Source: Bryobacterales bacterium
GTDB taxonomy: Bacteria; Acidobacteriota; Terriglobia; Bryobacterales; Bryobacteraceae
Length of the DNA stretch: 36,357 bases
NCBI GenBank assembly: GCA_025463005.1
Contig: JAOAPR010000215.1
Coordinates: 1 to 36,357, forward strand
Direction of reading: 5' to 3'
Part shown: positions 8,210-15,489 of the stretch, piece after piece
How positions within the stretch are numbered: the stretch's first letter is position 1
Layout of the letters: each line of letters starts with the position of its first letter
Translations under genes and position numbers: made by a program
Notes under the pieces: model-generated
Seen by the model: only the letters and a program-made list of their open reading frames with translations
Databases searched by the model: none
Told to the model about the DNA's origin: nothing

Positions 8210-9676
8210 GTGGTGCAAGAAGCGATAGCCCGGTTCCTCGAAACTGCCCGCCAGCCGGTGCTGATCGAACCCGGCGAAGATCCGCTCGACATCCATCCCG
8301 ACCGCTTCGTGGTCGGGACCCGGGGCGGCTGCGCTTGCACGCTCGAATGCTGGAACGATACGCGCAATCTGGTGCGCCGAATTCGCGGCGTCGGTAAAGT
8401 CCGCCGCGGATTCCTGGAGCTCGAAGTCGAACACTTTGGAGGTCGAACGGGCGCACTGCTGTTGATCGACCTCGCGCAAGCTTCGAATACTCCCACCGCC
8501 CGGCATGGAGCCCGGCTCAAGTACCGCGAGCGATTCCGAATGTCGCTTCGCCGGCAATACAGCGACTGGAAGCTGGTGGAGCTGAGCACCGAACCCGACC
8601 TGCACAACAGCTTATCGCCCGCCTATCCGCGAGCTCTGCTGCGTCGCGGCACCCAGGCAATTGCCGCCATCGGTGTCGCCGAGGATGCTCCCGATGTGGA
8701 CGGCGTGCTCAGTTTTGGGCTGATCTGGCTGGATTACCTGCGCCGTCGCGAGACGCGTTTATCGGTCGGCACGCTCGCGCTTTTCGTTCCCATCGGCGCC
8801 GAAAACACCACGTGCCACCGCCTCCGGTATCTGGACAAGCAGGCGGCGCAGTACCGCGTCTTCGTCCACGGAGCCGGGATCCTGGAAGAACCGGTCGAGC
8901 CCGGCGACTATACCAACTTCTCCACGCGTCTGGATCCGTTTTGCGGCCCGACGGCGGATGCGGAACTCGCCGCATTGGTGGAACGCCTTGGAGGGATTGA
9001 TGGCGTAGAGTGCCGGCCCCGACCGGATGGGTCCGTCAGCCTGGCTGTGCGGGGACTCGAGTTCGCCCGAACATCCGGGCCGACGCTGCTCTTCGGGATC
9101 GATGATCGCCACGCCGCGTCTCTGGACCAAGCCCGCCAGCTTCCGGAGATCGAAGCGTTGGCACGCGGGCTCGCCCGTCTACGCAGCGCCGGAGCGGCCG
9201 ATCCTACCAATCCTCTGTATCTACGCCGTCCCGAGGCTTGGCTCGAATCGCAGGTTCGCGGATCGGCCAGCCGTCTGGATGCCACCGTCCGCGACGCTCC
9301 TCTATATGGGCAGGCCCCGCAATTCGCCGCCGGCGCACGCGGCATTCTCGACCTCCTGGCTGTCGACTACGACGGTCGGCTGGTGGTGATCGAAGTGAAG
9401 GCCAGCGAGGATATCCATCTGCCGATGCAGGCCCTGGATTACTGGATGCGGGTCAAGTGGCACCTGGAGCGCGGCGAGTTCGAAGGCCGCGGATACTTCC
9501 CCGGCATCCCGCTGCGCTCCGATCCGCCGCGGCTGCTGCTGGTCGCGCCCGCGCTCGATTTCCATCCGGCCAATGAGGTTGTCCTGCGATACCTCTCCCC
9601 CGAGATCCAAGTGGAACGCATCGGTATCGGGATGCAATGGCGACAGGAGCTGCGAGTGATGTTCCGAACCTGCTAG
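8210..9676 (+). CDS. Hypothetical protein with C-terminal PD-(D/E)XK-like domain
   Basis: About 488 residues, beginning 34 bases after the acylase gene. The frame is open back to 7946, but that part overlaps the acylase gene; the first plausible starts after it are GTG codons at 8210 and 8213, neither with a strong ribosome-binding site. The C-terminal part holds GILDLLAVDYDGRL followed by VVIEVKAS and, 11 residues later, QALDYW. This is the Asp...Glu-X-Lys...Gln layout of PD-(D/E)XK nuclease folds such as NucS/DUF91-type proteins. The N-terminal two thirds match nothing I know. No methyltransferase, helicase or other defence partner lies beside it, so a DNA-repair or unknown role is as likely as restriction. 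Catalytic activity is inferred from the motif only. Confidence 0.7.
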   Translation: MVQEAIARFLETARQPVLIEPGEDPLDIHPDRFVVGTRGGCACTLECWNDTRNLVRRIRGVGKVRRGFLELEVEHFGGRTGALLLIDLAQASNTPTARHGARLKYRERFRMSLRRQYSDWKLVELSTEPDLHNSLSPAYPRALLRRGTQAIAAIGVAEDAPDVDGVLSFGLIWLDYLRRRETRLSVGTLALFVPIGAENTTCHRLRYLDKQAAQYRVFVHGAGILEEPVEPGDYTNFSTRLDPFCGPTADAELAALVERLGGIDGVECRPRPDGSVSLAVRGLEFARTSGPTLLFGIDDRHAASLDQARQLPEIEALARGLARLRSAGAADPTNPLYLRRPEAWLESQVRGSASRLDATVRDAPLYGQAPQFAAGARGILDLLAVDYDGRLVVIEVKASEDIHLPMQALDYWMRVKWHLERGEFEGRGYFPGIPLRSDPPRLLLVAPALDFHPANEVVLRYLSPEIQVERIGIGMQWRQELRVMFRTC

Positions 9677-10710
9677 GGCCGCCGGATCAGAACCATCAGG
9701 ACCCACGGCAGCGGCGTGGCGAGCGCGGTGCCCGCATAGCGGACGATCGCGGTCCTATAGTTGAGGGCGATCAGAATGGCGGGAATCAAGATGAGGGCAT
9801 CTTGAAAATAGGCATGGTAGCTGAGCAGGAGGCTTCCGGTGATCGCTACCGCCAGGCCGGTCAGATAATCCAGGCGCGAGATAGCAAGGATTGCACCCGC
9901 GGCCACCACCACCATCGCGATCCACTCTGAGACACCCGAGGGGAAGAAACCGTGGATATTGGGCATGAACCAGCGCGCAGGATTTATCTCTGGAAGCTGG
10001 AGCACACGAAGATACGCGGCGGGCCAATCCCAGCCGCCGGCCACCCAGCATAGAGCAGCCAGCAGCGCGCACCCGGCCGAAAATCCAGCGAGTACCGGCC
10101 ATCGACGGTGAATCAGGTACAAGAGCGGTAATAGCAAAAACAGGTGGAACTTGGCGGTACACAGAGAAAGGATCGCGCCGGCTAGGAACGGCTTCCCGGA
10201 TTCCTGGAATCGTTCAGATAGGGCCAGCCAAAGCAGAAGAAGCGGCGCATCCTGACCGTTGGCGAGCCCCAGCGCCAAAGGCATAGACCAGCAGCAGACC
10301 ACCGCCGTAAGCGGAGTTTTGGAGTGCGGCCATAGAAGAATAAAGCCGATCACTGCGGCGAAGCGCGAAATGAACCAGATAGCGTGCGCCGGCACGTAAG
10401 ACATCTGGGCCAAAGGCCACAGCAGCAGCGCGACCCAGGGGAGCCGCGTATAGACCACTGCGGAGCCGCCGGCCATGCCGGTGGCCTGTGCTTGGGCTTG
10501 GTTGATTGCCGCTGGATCGTACAGGTGCGATGTGCCGGCCAGCCGGGCACCCCCGTAAAGGGCCAGGAAATCGTCCGCACCGGATCGGATATGCTCCTGG
10601 CTGAACCATAAGGCTGGGATCAAAACCAGCGCGACGCCGGCAAGACAAGCGGCCCATGCCACCGAATGCGGAAGATGAAAGCGCTGCTTGGGGGCGTGGG
10701 CTACCCGCAT
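9673..10710 (-). CDS. Multi-pass membrane protein, GT87 (DUF2029)-like putative glycosyltransferase
   Basis: 345 residues with about nine hydrophobic segments starting at residue 17. The pattern resembles GT87-type GT-C glycosyltransferases that use polyprenyl-phosphate sugars: an early acidic loop (SGADDFLALYGGARLA), then LANGQDAPLLLLWLAL and a later TAKFHLFLLLPLLYLIHRRWPVL. I start at the ATG at 10710 because GGAG lies 7 bases upstream; the frame stays open to 10827, but that would overlap the divergent gene. It overlaps the end of the preceding plus-strand gene by 4 bases (convergent). Sugar and acceptor are unknown. Membrane glycan or lipid glycosylation is the likely area. Confidence 0.72.
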   Translation of the reverse strand: MRVAHAPKQRFHLPHSVAWAACLAGVALVLIPALWFSQEHIRSGADDFLALYGGARLAGTSHLYDPAAINQAQAQATGMAGGSAVVYTRLPWVALLLWPLAQMSYVPAHAIWFISRFAAVIGFILLWPHSKTPLTAVVCCWSMPLALGLANGQDAPLLLLWLALSERFQESGKPFLAGAILSLCTAKFHLFLLLPLLYLIHRRWPVLAGFSAGCALLAALCWVAGGWDWPAAYLRVLQLPEINPARWFMPNIHGFFPSGVSEWIAMVVVAAGAILAISRLDYLTGLAVAITGSLLLSYHAYFQDALILIPAILIALNYRTAIVRYAGTALATPLPWVLMVLIRRP

Positions 10711-10825
10711 ATCTGGTCTCCACCTAGTATGGCCAATCCTGTGGAGCGTAGACGCTTCGTATCGAGCTACAATGAAGATAGGAGCTGCGGGTCGTGTTCC
10801 GGGCTCCGTCAGCCTCGTTGCAGCC

Positions 10826-11689
10826 ATGGCTCTCGCAGTCTTCCGTCAGGTCCGACAAGCTCTTGTGAACCTTAATCCCGCGGAAGTGCGGGCAGAGGCC
10901 GATCGTCCTGTACGTTTGGGACTGATCGCGGCTTCCCAGGAATCGCTGGGCCGGATGGAGAAGTTCTTTGCTCCCCCGCATCTTTCCCCGGAACGCCGCG
11001 CGGAAGCCCTACAGATGTTAATCCGCGGAGGCGGACCGTCCTGCGACGTCGAACTCTACGAATCGTCGCTGCTGCGGCCGTCCCGGGCGTTTTCTTTCGA
11101 TCCCGAAGCTCCCGACGATTGCGTGCGGCGCGTGGTACGAAAGCGCGAGGATCTGATGCTGCCTCTCGCCCGGCACCTGGAGCCGTTCCGCAAGGAAGTT
11201 GCCCACCACGTGATCCGCACCGTCGCCAAAGAGAACGCGTTGTTCTGCCTGGTTACTGCTTTGCCCGATGTGGTCCCCAGCTTGGTTTCCGTGCCATGGA
11301 TGGTCGGCGAATATGGATCGGACGCCGCGTTCCTCACGATGAACCAGATCCGCATGGGATTCCTGCTGGCGGCGGCCAGCGACCGTGCCGTGGGATATCG
11401 CGAACAGAGATCGGAGATCGCATCCATTGCCGTGGGCGCGTTCGGATGGCGAGCCTTGGCGCGCGAGCTGGTGGCGAAAGTACCTTTCGGCGGCGGTCTG
11501 ATTCCGAAAGCTGCCATCGCCTGGGCGGGAACCTTCGTGGCGGGGTTATCACTTGAGCGGCTGTATCGCCTGGGGTACGGTTTCACCCGCGTCGAACGGC
11601 GAACCGCCTATGAGGACGCCTTCGAAAACGGGAAACAGATCGCGGGCATGCTGCTCCAAGGCCTGACGCGCCAGCGCAAGGCGGTCTAG
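10826..11689 (+). CDS. DUF697-like membrane-associated protein
   Basis: 287 residues from the ATG at 10826; an upstream in-frame ATG at 10772 is possible but overlaps a TACAAT sequence (10768-10773) that could be the -10 box. The middle part has a hydrophobic stretch, ALPDVVPSLVSVPWMVG. The C-terminal half resembles DUF697/YcjF-type domains that accompany small GTPases or sit in the membrane: WRALARELVAKVPFGGGLIPKAAIAWAGTFVAGLSLERLYRLG, then RTAYEDAFENGKQIA. No GTPase is nearby. It is divergent from the GT87-like gene and is followed 4 bases later by the FAD-linked oxidase, so those two are probably co-transcribed. Family call is moderate; function is unknown. Confidence 0.6.
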   Translation: MALAVFRQVRQALVNLNPAEVRAEADRPVRLGLIAASQESLGRMEKFFAPPHLSPERRAEALQMLIRGGGPSCDVELYESSLLRPSRAFSFDPEAPDDCVRRVVRKREDLMLPLARHLEPFRKEVAHHVIRTVAKENALFCLVTALPDVVPSLVSVPWMVGEYGSDAAFLTMNQIRMGFLLAAASDRAVGYREQRSEIASIAVGAFGWRALARELVAKVPFGGGLIPKAAIAWAGTFVAGLSLERLYRLGYGFTRVERRTAYEDAFENGKQIAGMLLQGLTRQRKAV

Positions 11690-11693
11690 CGCC

Positions 11694-13019
11694 GTGGAGA
11701 TTACCGACGCTTCCGGCTACGCCGGCCGGGCCGACCAGGTCTTCACTCCCCACAGCGAAGAAGAGCTCGCAACGATTCTCAGTCGTGCTTCCTCCCAAGG
11801 CGTTCCCGTCACCGTGATGGGCGCACTCACCGGGTTGGCTGGTGGCGCAGTGCCAGAAGGCGGGTGGGCCATCTCCATGGCTCAGTTCCGCAAGCTTGAT
11901 GTCGCTGCAGGATGTGTTCGCGCGGGATCTGGCGTTCTGTTGCGCGAGGTCCAGGCCGCGGCCACCGCCTCCGGACAGTTCTACGCACCCGACCCCACCG
12001 AGAACACGTCTTCGATCGGCGGTAACATCGGAGCCAACGCCAGCGGCTCGCGCAGTTTCCGTTATGGCGCCACTCGTAAACATGTTCAGGCGCTGCGGGT
12101 GGTCCACATGGATGGCCGCACGGTCGAGTATCGCCGCGGCGAAAAAGTCGACTTCGATGTTCCACGCATTCCTTTGCCCCGCACCCGCAAGCACTCCGCA
12201 GGCTACCGGCTCGAGCCGGGCATGGATTACGTCGATCTGTTTATCGGCAGCGAAGGAACCCTGGGCTTGGTGACCGAAGCCGAGCTTCAGTTGCTGCCTG
12301 CACCGGGCGAGATCCTGGGCGGCGTAGTTTTTTTTCCGACAGAGGAAGCCGCGCTCGATGCTGTCGACCTCTGGCGCCCGACGCCCGGTCTGCGGATGCT
12401 CGAATTTCTCGACTCGCGTTCCATCAAGTTGATGGAGCTTCCCTACGGAGCCGCTGTTTTGTTGGAAATCGAAGGGGAGGCCGATCTGGACATGACCGGA
12501 GCGCTCGAGAGCGAATCCTGGTTCGGGTCTTCCTCCGCAGATCGCGAACGTTTTCGCCAGTTCCGCCACCGACTCCCGGAGCGCATTCACGAGCGCTTGC
12601 GCCGCGGAGGATTCGTGGTTCTGGCCACCGACTATGCGGTCCCGCTGGAACGGAACCGCGACATCCTTTCGATCTATCGCTCTGTGCTGGGAAAAAACTT
12701 CGATGACAGGTTCGTGATGTTCGGGCACATCGGCGACGCGCACGTGCACACCGAGGTTCTGCCCGAAACGCACCAGGAATGGGAGCGGGCGACTGAAATC
12801 GCCATCGAGTTAGCGAAAGAAGCGGTGGCGATGGGAGGCACCGTCGGCGCGGAGCATGGTTTGGGCAAGCGCAAGGCGCATCTTCTCTCAATTCAATACG
12901 GTACGTCCGAAATCGAGGCCATGCGGGCGGTCAAGCGCCGTTTCGATCCGCAACAGTTATTGGGGCAGGGGAATCTCTTTAAAGAGGATTCCCGGGAAGC
13001 AGCGCGCTATAATCGCTGA
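11694..13019 (+). CDS. FAD-linked oxidase of the D-lactate/glycolate dehydrogenase (GlcD) type
   Basis: 441 residues from a GTG 4 bases after the previous gene. The N-terminal PCMH FAD-binding domain has the diphosphate loop GALTGLAGGAVP (about 43-54) and DPTENTSSIGGNIGANASGSRSFRYGAT (about 99-126). The FAD-oxidase C-terminal domain carries FGHIGDAHVHTEV and GTVGAEHGLGKRK, whose histidines line the active site in 2-hydroxyacid dehydrogenases. It most likely oxidises a 2-hydroxyacid such as D-lactate or glycolate; the substrate cannot be fixed from sequence. No Fe-S subunit (GlcF) is adjacent. The last codons contain a 25-base inverted repeat, and the stop codon lies inside a separate hairpin; both are listed separately. 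Confidence 0.88.
   Translation: MEITDASGYAGRADQVFTPHSEEELATILSRASSQGVPVTVMGALTGLAGGAVPEGGWAISMAQFRKLDVAAGCVRAGSGVLLREVQAAATASGQFYAPDPTENTSSIGGNIGANASGSRSFRYGATRKHVQALRVVHMDGRTVEYRRGEKVDFDVPRIPLPRTRKHSAGYRLEPGMDYVDLFIGSEGTLGLVTEAELQLLPAPGEILGGVVFFPTEEAALDAVDLWRPTPGLRMLEFLDSRSIKLMELPYGAAVLLEIEGEADLDMTGALESESWFGSSSADRERFRQFRHRLPERIHERLRRGGFVVLATDYAVPLERNRDILSIYRSVLGKNFDDRFVMFGHIGDAHVHTEVLPETHQEWERATEIAIELAKEAVAMGGTVGAEHGLGKRKAHLLSIQYGTSEIEAMRAVKRRFDPQQLLGQGNLFKEDSREAARYNR
12969..12993. promoter_or_regulatory. 25-base interrupted palindrome, possible operator upstream of greA
   Basis: GGGAAT, then the perfect 12-base palindrome CTCTTTAAAGAG, then one unpaired G and ATTCCC. All but one base are part of a two-fold symmetric sequence. 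It lies in the last codons of the oxidase gene and would cover positions about -51 to -27 of the suggested greA promoter, overlapping the place of its -35 box. A regulator-binding site is one reading; a chance palindrome in coding sequence is the other. Confidence 0.35.
13008..13013 (+). promoter_or_regulatory. Candidate -10 box for greA
   Basis: A perfect TATAAT, which would start transcription near 13020, about 44 bases before the greA ATG. No TTGACA-like -35 is seen at the right distance; that region is occupied by the 25-base palindrome, as at promoters that depend on an activator. It overlaps the end of the oxidase gene. Confidence 0.4.
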
Positions 13020-13042
13020 AAGCGCGCTAGCGGGTTTCAGCG
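13014..13042 (+). terminator. Hairpin over the oxidase stop codon
   Basis: CGCTGAAA (13014-13021) pairs perfectly with TTTCAGCG (13035-13042), and inside it CGC/GCG (13023-13025 with 13030-13032 region) can add a short inner stem. The stop TGA is in the left arm. No T-run follows, so it is not a classical intrinsic terminator; it may slow or process read-through from the oxidase gene. Confidence 0.35.
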
Positions 13043-13063
13043 GCGCGGCTTGTTCGTAAAAGC

Positions 13064-13543
13064 ATGGAAGAATTAAAGAAAAAGTTGCAGGAAGAGATCA
13101 CCGCGCTCGAAACCGAGCTGCGCATCGAGCTTCCCAGAGAGATCTTGAAGGCGCGCGCGCACGGCGATCTGAGCGAGAATGCCGAGTATCACGCGGCCAA
13201 GGAACGGCAGGGCTATGTTAACGCCCGCCTGGGCCAGCTAAATGCCCGCTTGCGCGAGCTTTCGATGGTCGACATGTCCACCATCCCGCATGATCGCGTG
13301 GGGCTGGGCTCGAGCGTCGTCGTCCTGGACCTCGACAAGGATGAGAAGATCCGTTATAAGCTGGTGACGAGCGAAGATGTAGATGCCAAGAACGGTATGA
13401 TTTCGACCACCTCTCCGATCGGCCGCGGCCTGTTGGGCAAGCAGGTAGGAGATACCGTGAAAATCCAGATTCCCGGCGGGACTCGGGAAATGGAAATCGT
13501 CGAACTGACCACCATCCATCAACAGCAAGCGGGGGCAAAGTAG
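13064..13543 (+). CDS. greA: Transcription elongation factor GreA
   Basis: 159 residues, the normal length. It rescues backtracked RNA polymerase by stimulating transcript cleavage through the secondary channel. The N-terminal coiled coil covers residues 1-72 with the acidic tip in HGDLSENAEYHAAKE (34-48; Asp35 and Glu38 match the catalytic-tip acids). The C-terminal FKBP-like domain runs from about 78 to 150, with the usual SPIGRGLLGKQVGD and a final EIVEL. No strong Shine-Dalgarno sequence precedes the ATG. It is followed after 3 bases by the phosphatidyltransferase gene, so both are likely co-transcribed. Confidence 0.95.
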   Translation: MEELKKKLQEEITALETELRIELPREILKARAHGDLSENAEYHAAKERQGYVNARLGQLNARLRELSMVDMSTIPHDRVGLGSSVVVLDLDKDEKIRYKLVTSEDVDAKNGMISTTSPIGRGLLGKQVGDTVKIQIPGGTREMEIVELTTIHQQQAGAK

Positions 13544-13546
13544 TCG

Positions 13547-14182
13547 ATGACTTACACGGGCGCGATCGGCTGGGCCTGTAACAAAGTTGTCCGGCTGATT
13601 GTGCGCGGCCTTGCGCTCTCCAAGATCCATCCCAACGTGCTCACGTTCCTGGGACTGGTGATCAACATCGGTGCCGCGTTTCTTCTGGCGGTCGGACAAT
13701 TTCGCTGGGCCGGCGTGGTGATCATCGGCGCTGGCCTATTCGACATGGTGGACGGACGCGTTGCTCGCGAAACCAACCGCGTCACGCGCTTTGGCGGCTT
13801 CTTCGATTCGGTGCTGGACCGCTATTCTGATCTGGCGCTGCTGGTAGGTTTACTGGTCTGGTACGGGTCGATTAACCGGCCTTGGTACGTGGTGCTGACG
13901 GCGCTGGTGATGACCGCCTCAGTGATGATCAGCTATACCCGCGCGCGGGCGGAAAATTCGATTCCCACCTGCAAAGTCGGATTCATGGAACGCCCCGAGC
14001 GCGTTGTGCTGCTCATCCTTGGCGCGCTGTTTGACCGCATGGCTCCAGTGTTGTGGGTGATCGCGGTGCTCGGCAATCTGACGGTAGTGCACCGCATGGT
14101 GTTCACGTTCCAGGAGGCGAAGCGGCTGGAAGAAGCCCAGCTACGTGCTCCCGCCGCCCGCGTGGCTGAGCGCGGCCGTTAA
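13547..14182 (+). CDS. CDP-alcohol phosphatidyltransferase
   Basis: 211-residue inner-membrane phospholipid synthase. The family motif is complete: FDMVDGRVAR with Asp66 and Asp69, followed by GGFFDSVLD with Asp87 and Asp91, which bind the metal ions and CDP-diacylglycerol. About six hydrophobic helices flank it. The sequence SYTRARAE ... GFMERPERV after the motif resembles enzymes that make phosphatidylinositol-phosphate or related inositol lipids more than PgsA, but phosphatidylglycerophosphate synthase cannot be excluded. It overlaps the end of the convergent MmgE/PrpD gene by 4 bases. Confidence 0.87.
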   Translation: MTYTGAIGWACNKVVRLIVRGLALSKIHPNVLTFLGLVINIGAAFLLAVGQFRWAGVVIIGAGLFDMVDGRVARETNRVTRFGGFFDSVLDRYSDLALLVGLLVWYGSINRPWYVVLTALVMTASVMISYTRARAENSIPTCKVGFMERPERVVLLILGALFDRMAPVLWVIAVLGNLTVVHRMVFTFQEAKRLEEAQLRAPAARVAERGR

Positions 14183-15489
14183 TTTTCTCTTTCCAGCAGC
14201 GTTCCAAGCCGACCAGTATCTTCGATACGATCCAGCTCTTCGATCATTTCCTCAATCGGCTTCGCATTCGGACCCGCCGCGCACCGGAATCGCGCCCGGA
14301 TCTGGTCTGGCGTCGCCGGAATCAGGTCGCGCATCCGCCGGCTGAGGACAGTCCCGTTGCGCAACGTGACGATCACTTCCGACCCTTGCTCGGCCGGATA
14401 GGCCCGCGAGAACTCCGGGTCTTCCTCGAGTTTGGTGATGCCGATCAACCGCGCGATCTCCGGATCGTTCAGCAGCCGGTAGTTGCTTTCCTCGATCGAT
14501 CGCCGCGCCAGTGTCGCCGCAACGCAGAAATGAATGCTCATCTTGGCTTGCAGAACCCGCTGGAATGGACCCTGCGCATTGCAGCCCGGATAGTTGATCG
14601 CCGCAGATGAACATTTGATCCGAACGGCAGTTATTGTTTCGCTTGGCACGCCGACGGCAAGTGCGGCCTGGCACGCCGTCTGCGCGTAGTTACAGGCTGG
14701 CGCGGGCTTATGATACACGTCAAAGATTTCGAGCCGGTCTCGCGAGAACGGCCCTACGGCCTCAACCCGATCGGCTCGCCTGAGTGACGCGAACAATCCC
14801 GCGGGCCCATCCAAAGCCGTTTCGGATGCAAACGCGCCCAGTTCCGCCAGTTCGACCGCAGTGACTGCGTTTCGTGCGGCGAATCCGGCGTGAAAGAACA
14901 TGTCGTCGGCGCCCGATGCGGGCCATTCGTTCAGGCCGACAGTCGCATTGGCCGCGAGCCCGAGCGCACTCACGCCCGCGTCTTCCGAGAAGCCCAGCAT
15001 CCGGCTCCCAGCTACGGCTGCGCCCAGCGGTCCGGTAATTCCCGTAGGCCGGAAGATCCGCACCGTCTCCTGATCCATCACAGCGCGGCCCACGGACGCG
15101 CCCACTTCGTAGCCGCACACCGCCGCACCGATGAAATCGCGCCCGGCCACCTTTCGCGTTTGCGCCAGCGCCAGGAGTGTGGGAAAAATCACGATCCCCA
15201 GGTGGCTCACCGAGCTGGTGTGCATGTCTTCCCGCACTAATCCATGGCCGAGCACTGCGTTGGCGAAGGCGGCCTCTGCTGCCGATGCCCGAGCTCTTGT
15301 GCCGATCACCGATGCTGGGCCGCCACCCCGTCCGGCTATTTGGATCGCCTGCCGGCTGGGAGGAAGATCGAGCGATTCATACGCGCAGGATAAAAAATCG
15401 AGCAGCGCGATTTTGACTTTTTCGATGGCCTCGGGCGAAACATCCCCGAAGCCGCGGGCCGCGCGGACGATCCTGCGAGCGAGGGTCAC
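14179..15489 (-). CDS. MmgE/PrpD family protein
   Basis: 436 residues from a GTG, overlapping the end of the TonB-like gene by 4 bases (GTGA), so it is translated as part of that unit. Members include 2-methylcitrate dehydratase (PrpD) and cis-aconitate decarboxylases. Family hallmarks are the early LLDFLSCAYESL, AAFANAVLGHGLVREDMH (about 73-90, normally the GHxLDxDD region), the helical domain with GAAVAGSRMLGFSEDAGVSALGLA, and VYHKPAPACNYAQT in the second domain. In the acidic motif RED is seen where PrpD has an Asp-Asp pair, so the substrate may differ. A link to propionate metabolism is possible given the mutase gene 9 kb away, but the methylcitrate cycle partners prpB and prpC are absent here. 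Confidence 0.85.
   Translation of the reverse strand: MTLARRIVRAARGFGDVSPEAIEKVKIALLDFLSCAYESLDLPPSRQAIQIAGRGGGPASVIGTRARASAAEAAFANAVLGHGLVREDMHTSSVSHLGIVIFPTLLALAQTRKVAGRDFIGAAVCGYEVGASVGRAVMDQETVRIFRPTGITGPLGAAVAGSRMLGFSEDAGVSALGLAANATVGLNEWPASGADDMFFHAGFAARNAVTAVELAELGAFASETALDGPAGLFASLRRADRVEAVGPFSRDRLEIFDVYHKPAPACNYAQTACQAALAVGVPSETITAVRIKCSSAAINYPGCNAQGPFQRVLQAKMSIHFCVAATLARRSIEESNYRLLNDPEIARLIGITKLEEDPEFSRAYPAEQGSEVIVTLRNGTVLSRRMRDLIPATPDQIRARFRCAAGPNAKPIEEMIEELDRIEDTGRLGTLLEREN

Noticed and set aside
7555-8607. 350-residue open frame on the minus strand
   Set aside because: It runs opposite to the end of the acylase gene and the start of the next gene, with unnatural Arg/Ser-rich composition.
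12329-12338. Run of T as a possible terminator
   Set aside because: It is inside the oxidase coding sequence in frame (VVFFPTEE) and has no hairpin before it.
11583-12773. 396-residue open frame on the minus strand
   Set aside because: Antisense to the FAD-linked oxidase, whose flavin motifs are clear; the reverse product has no recognisable domain.
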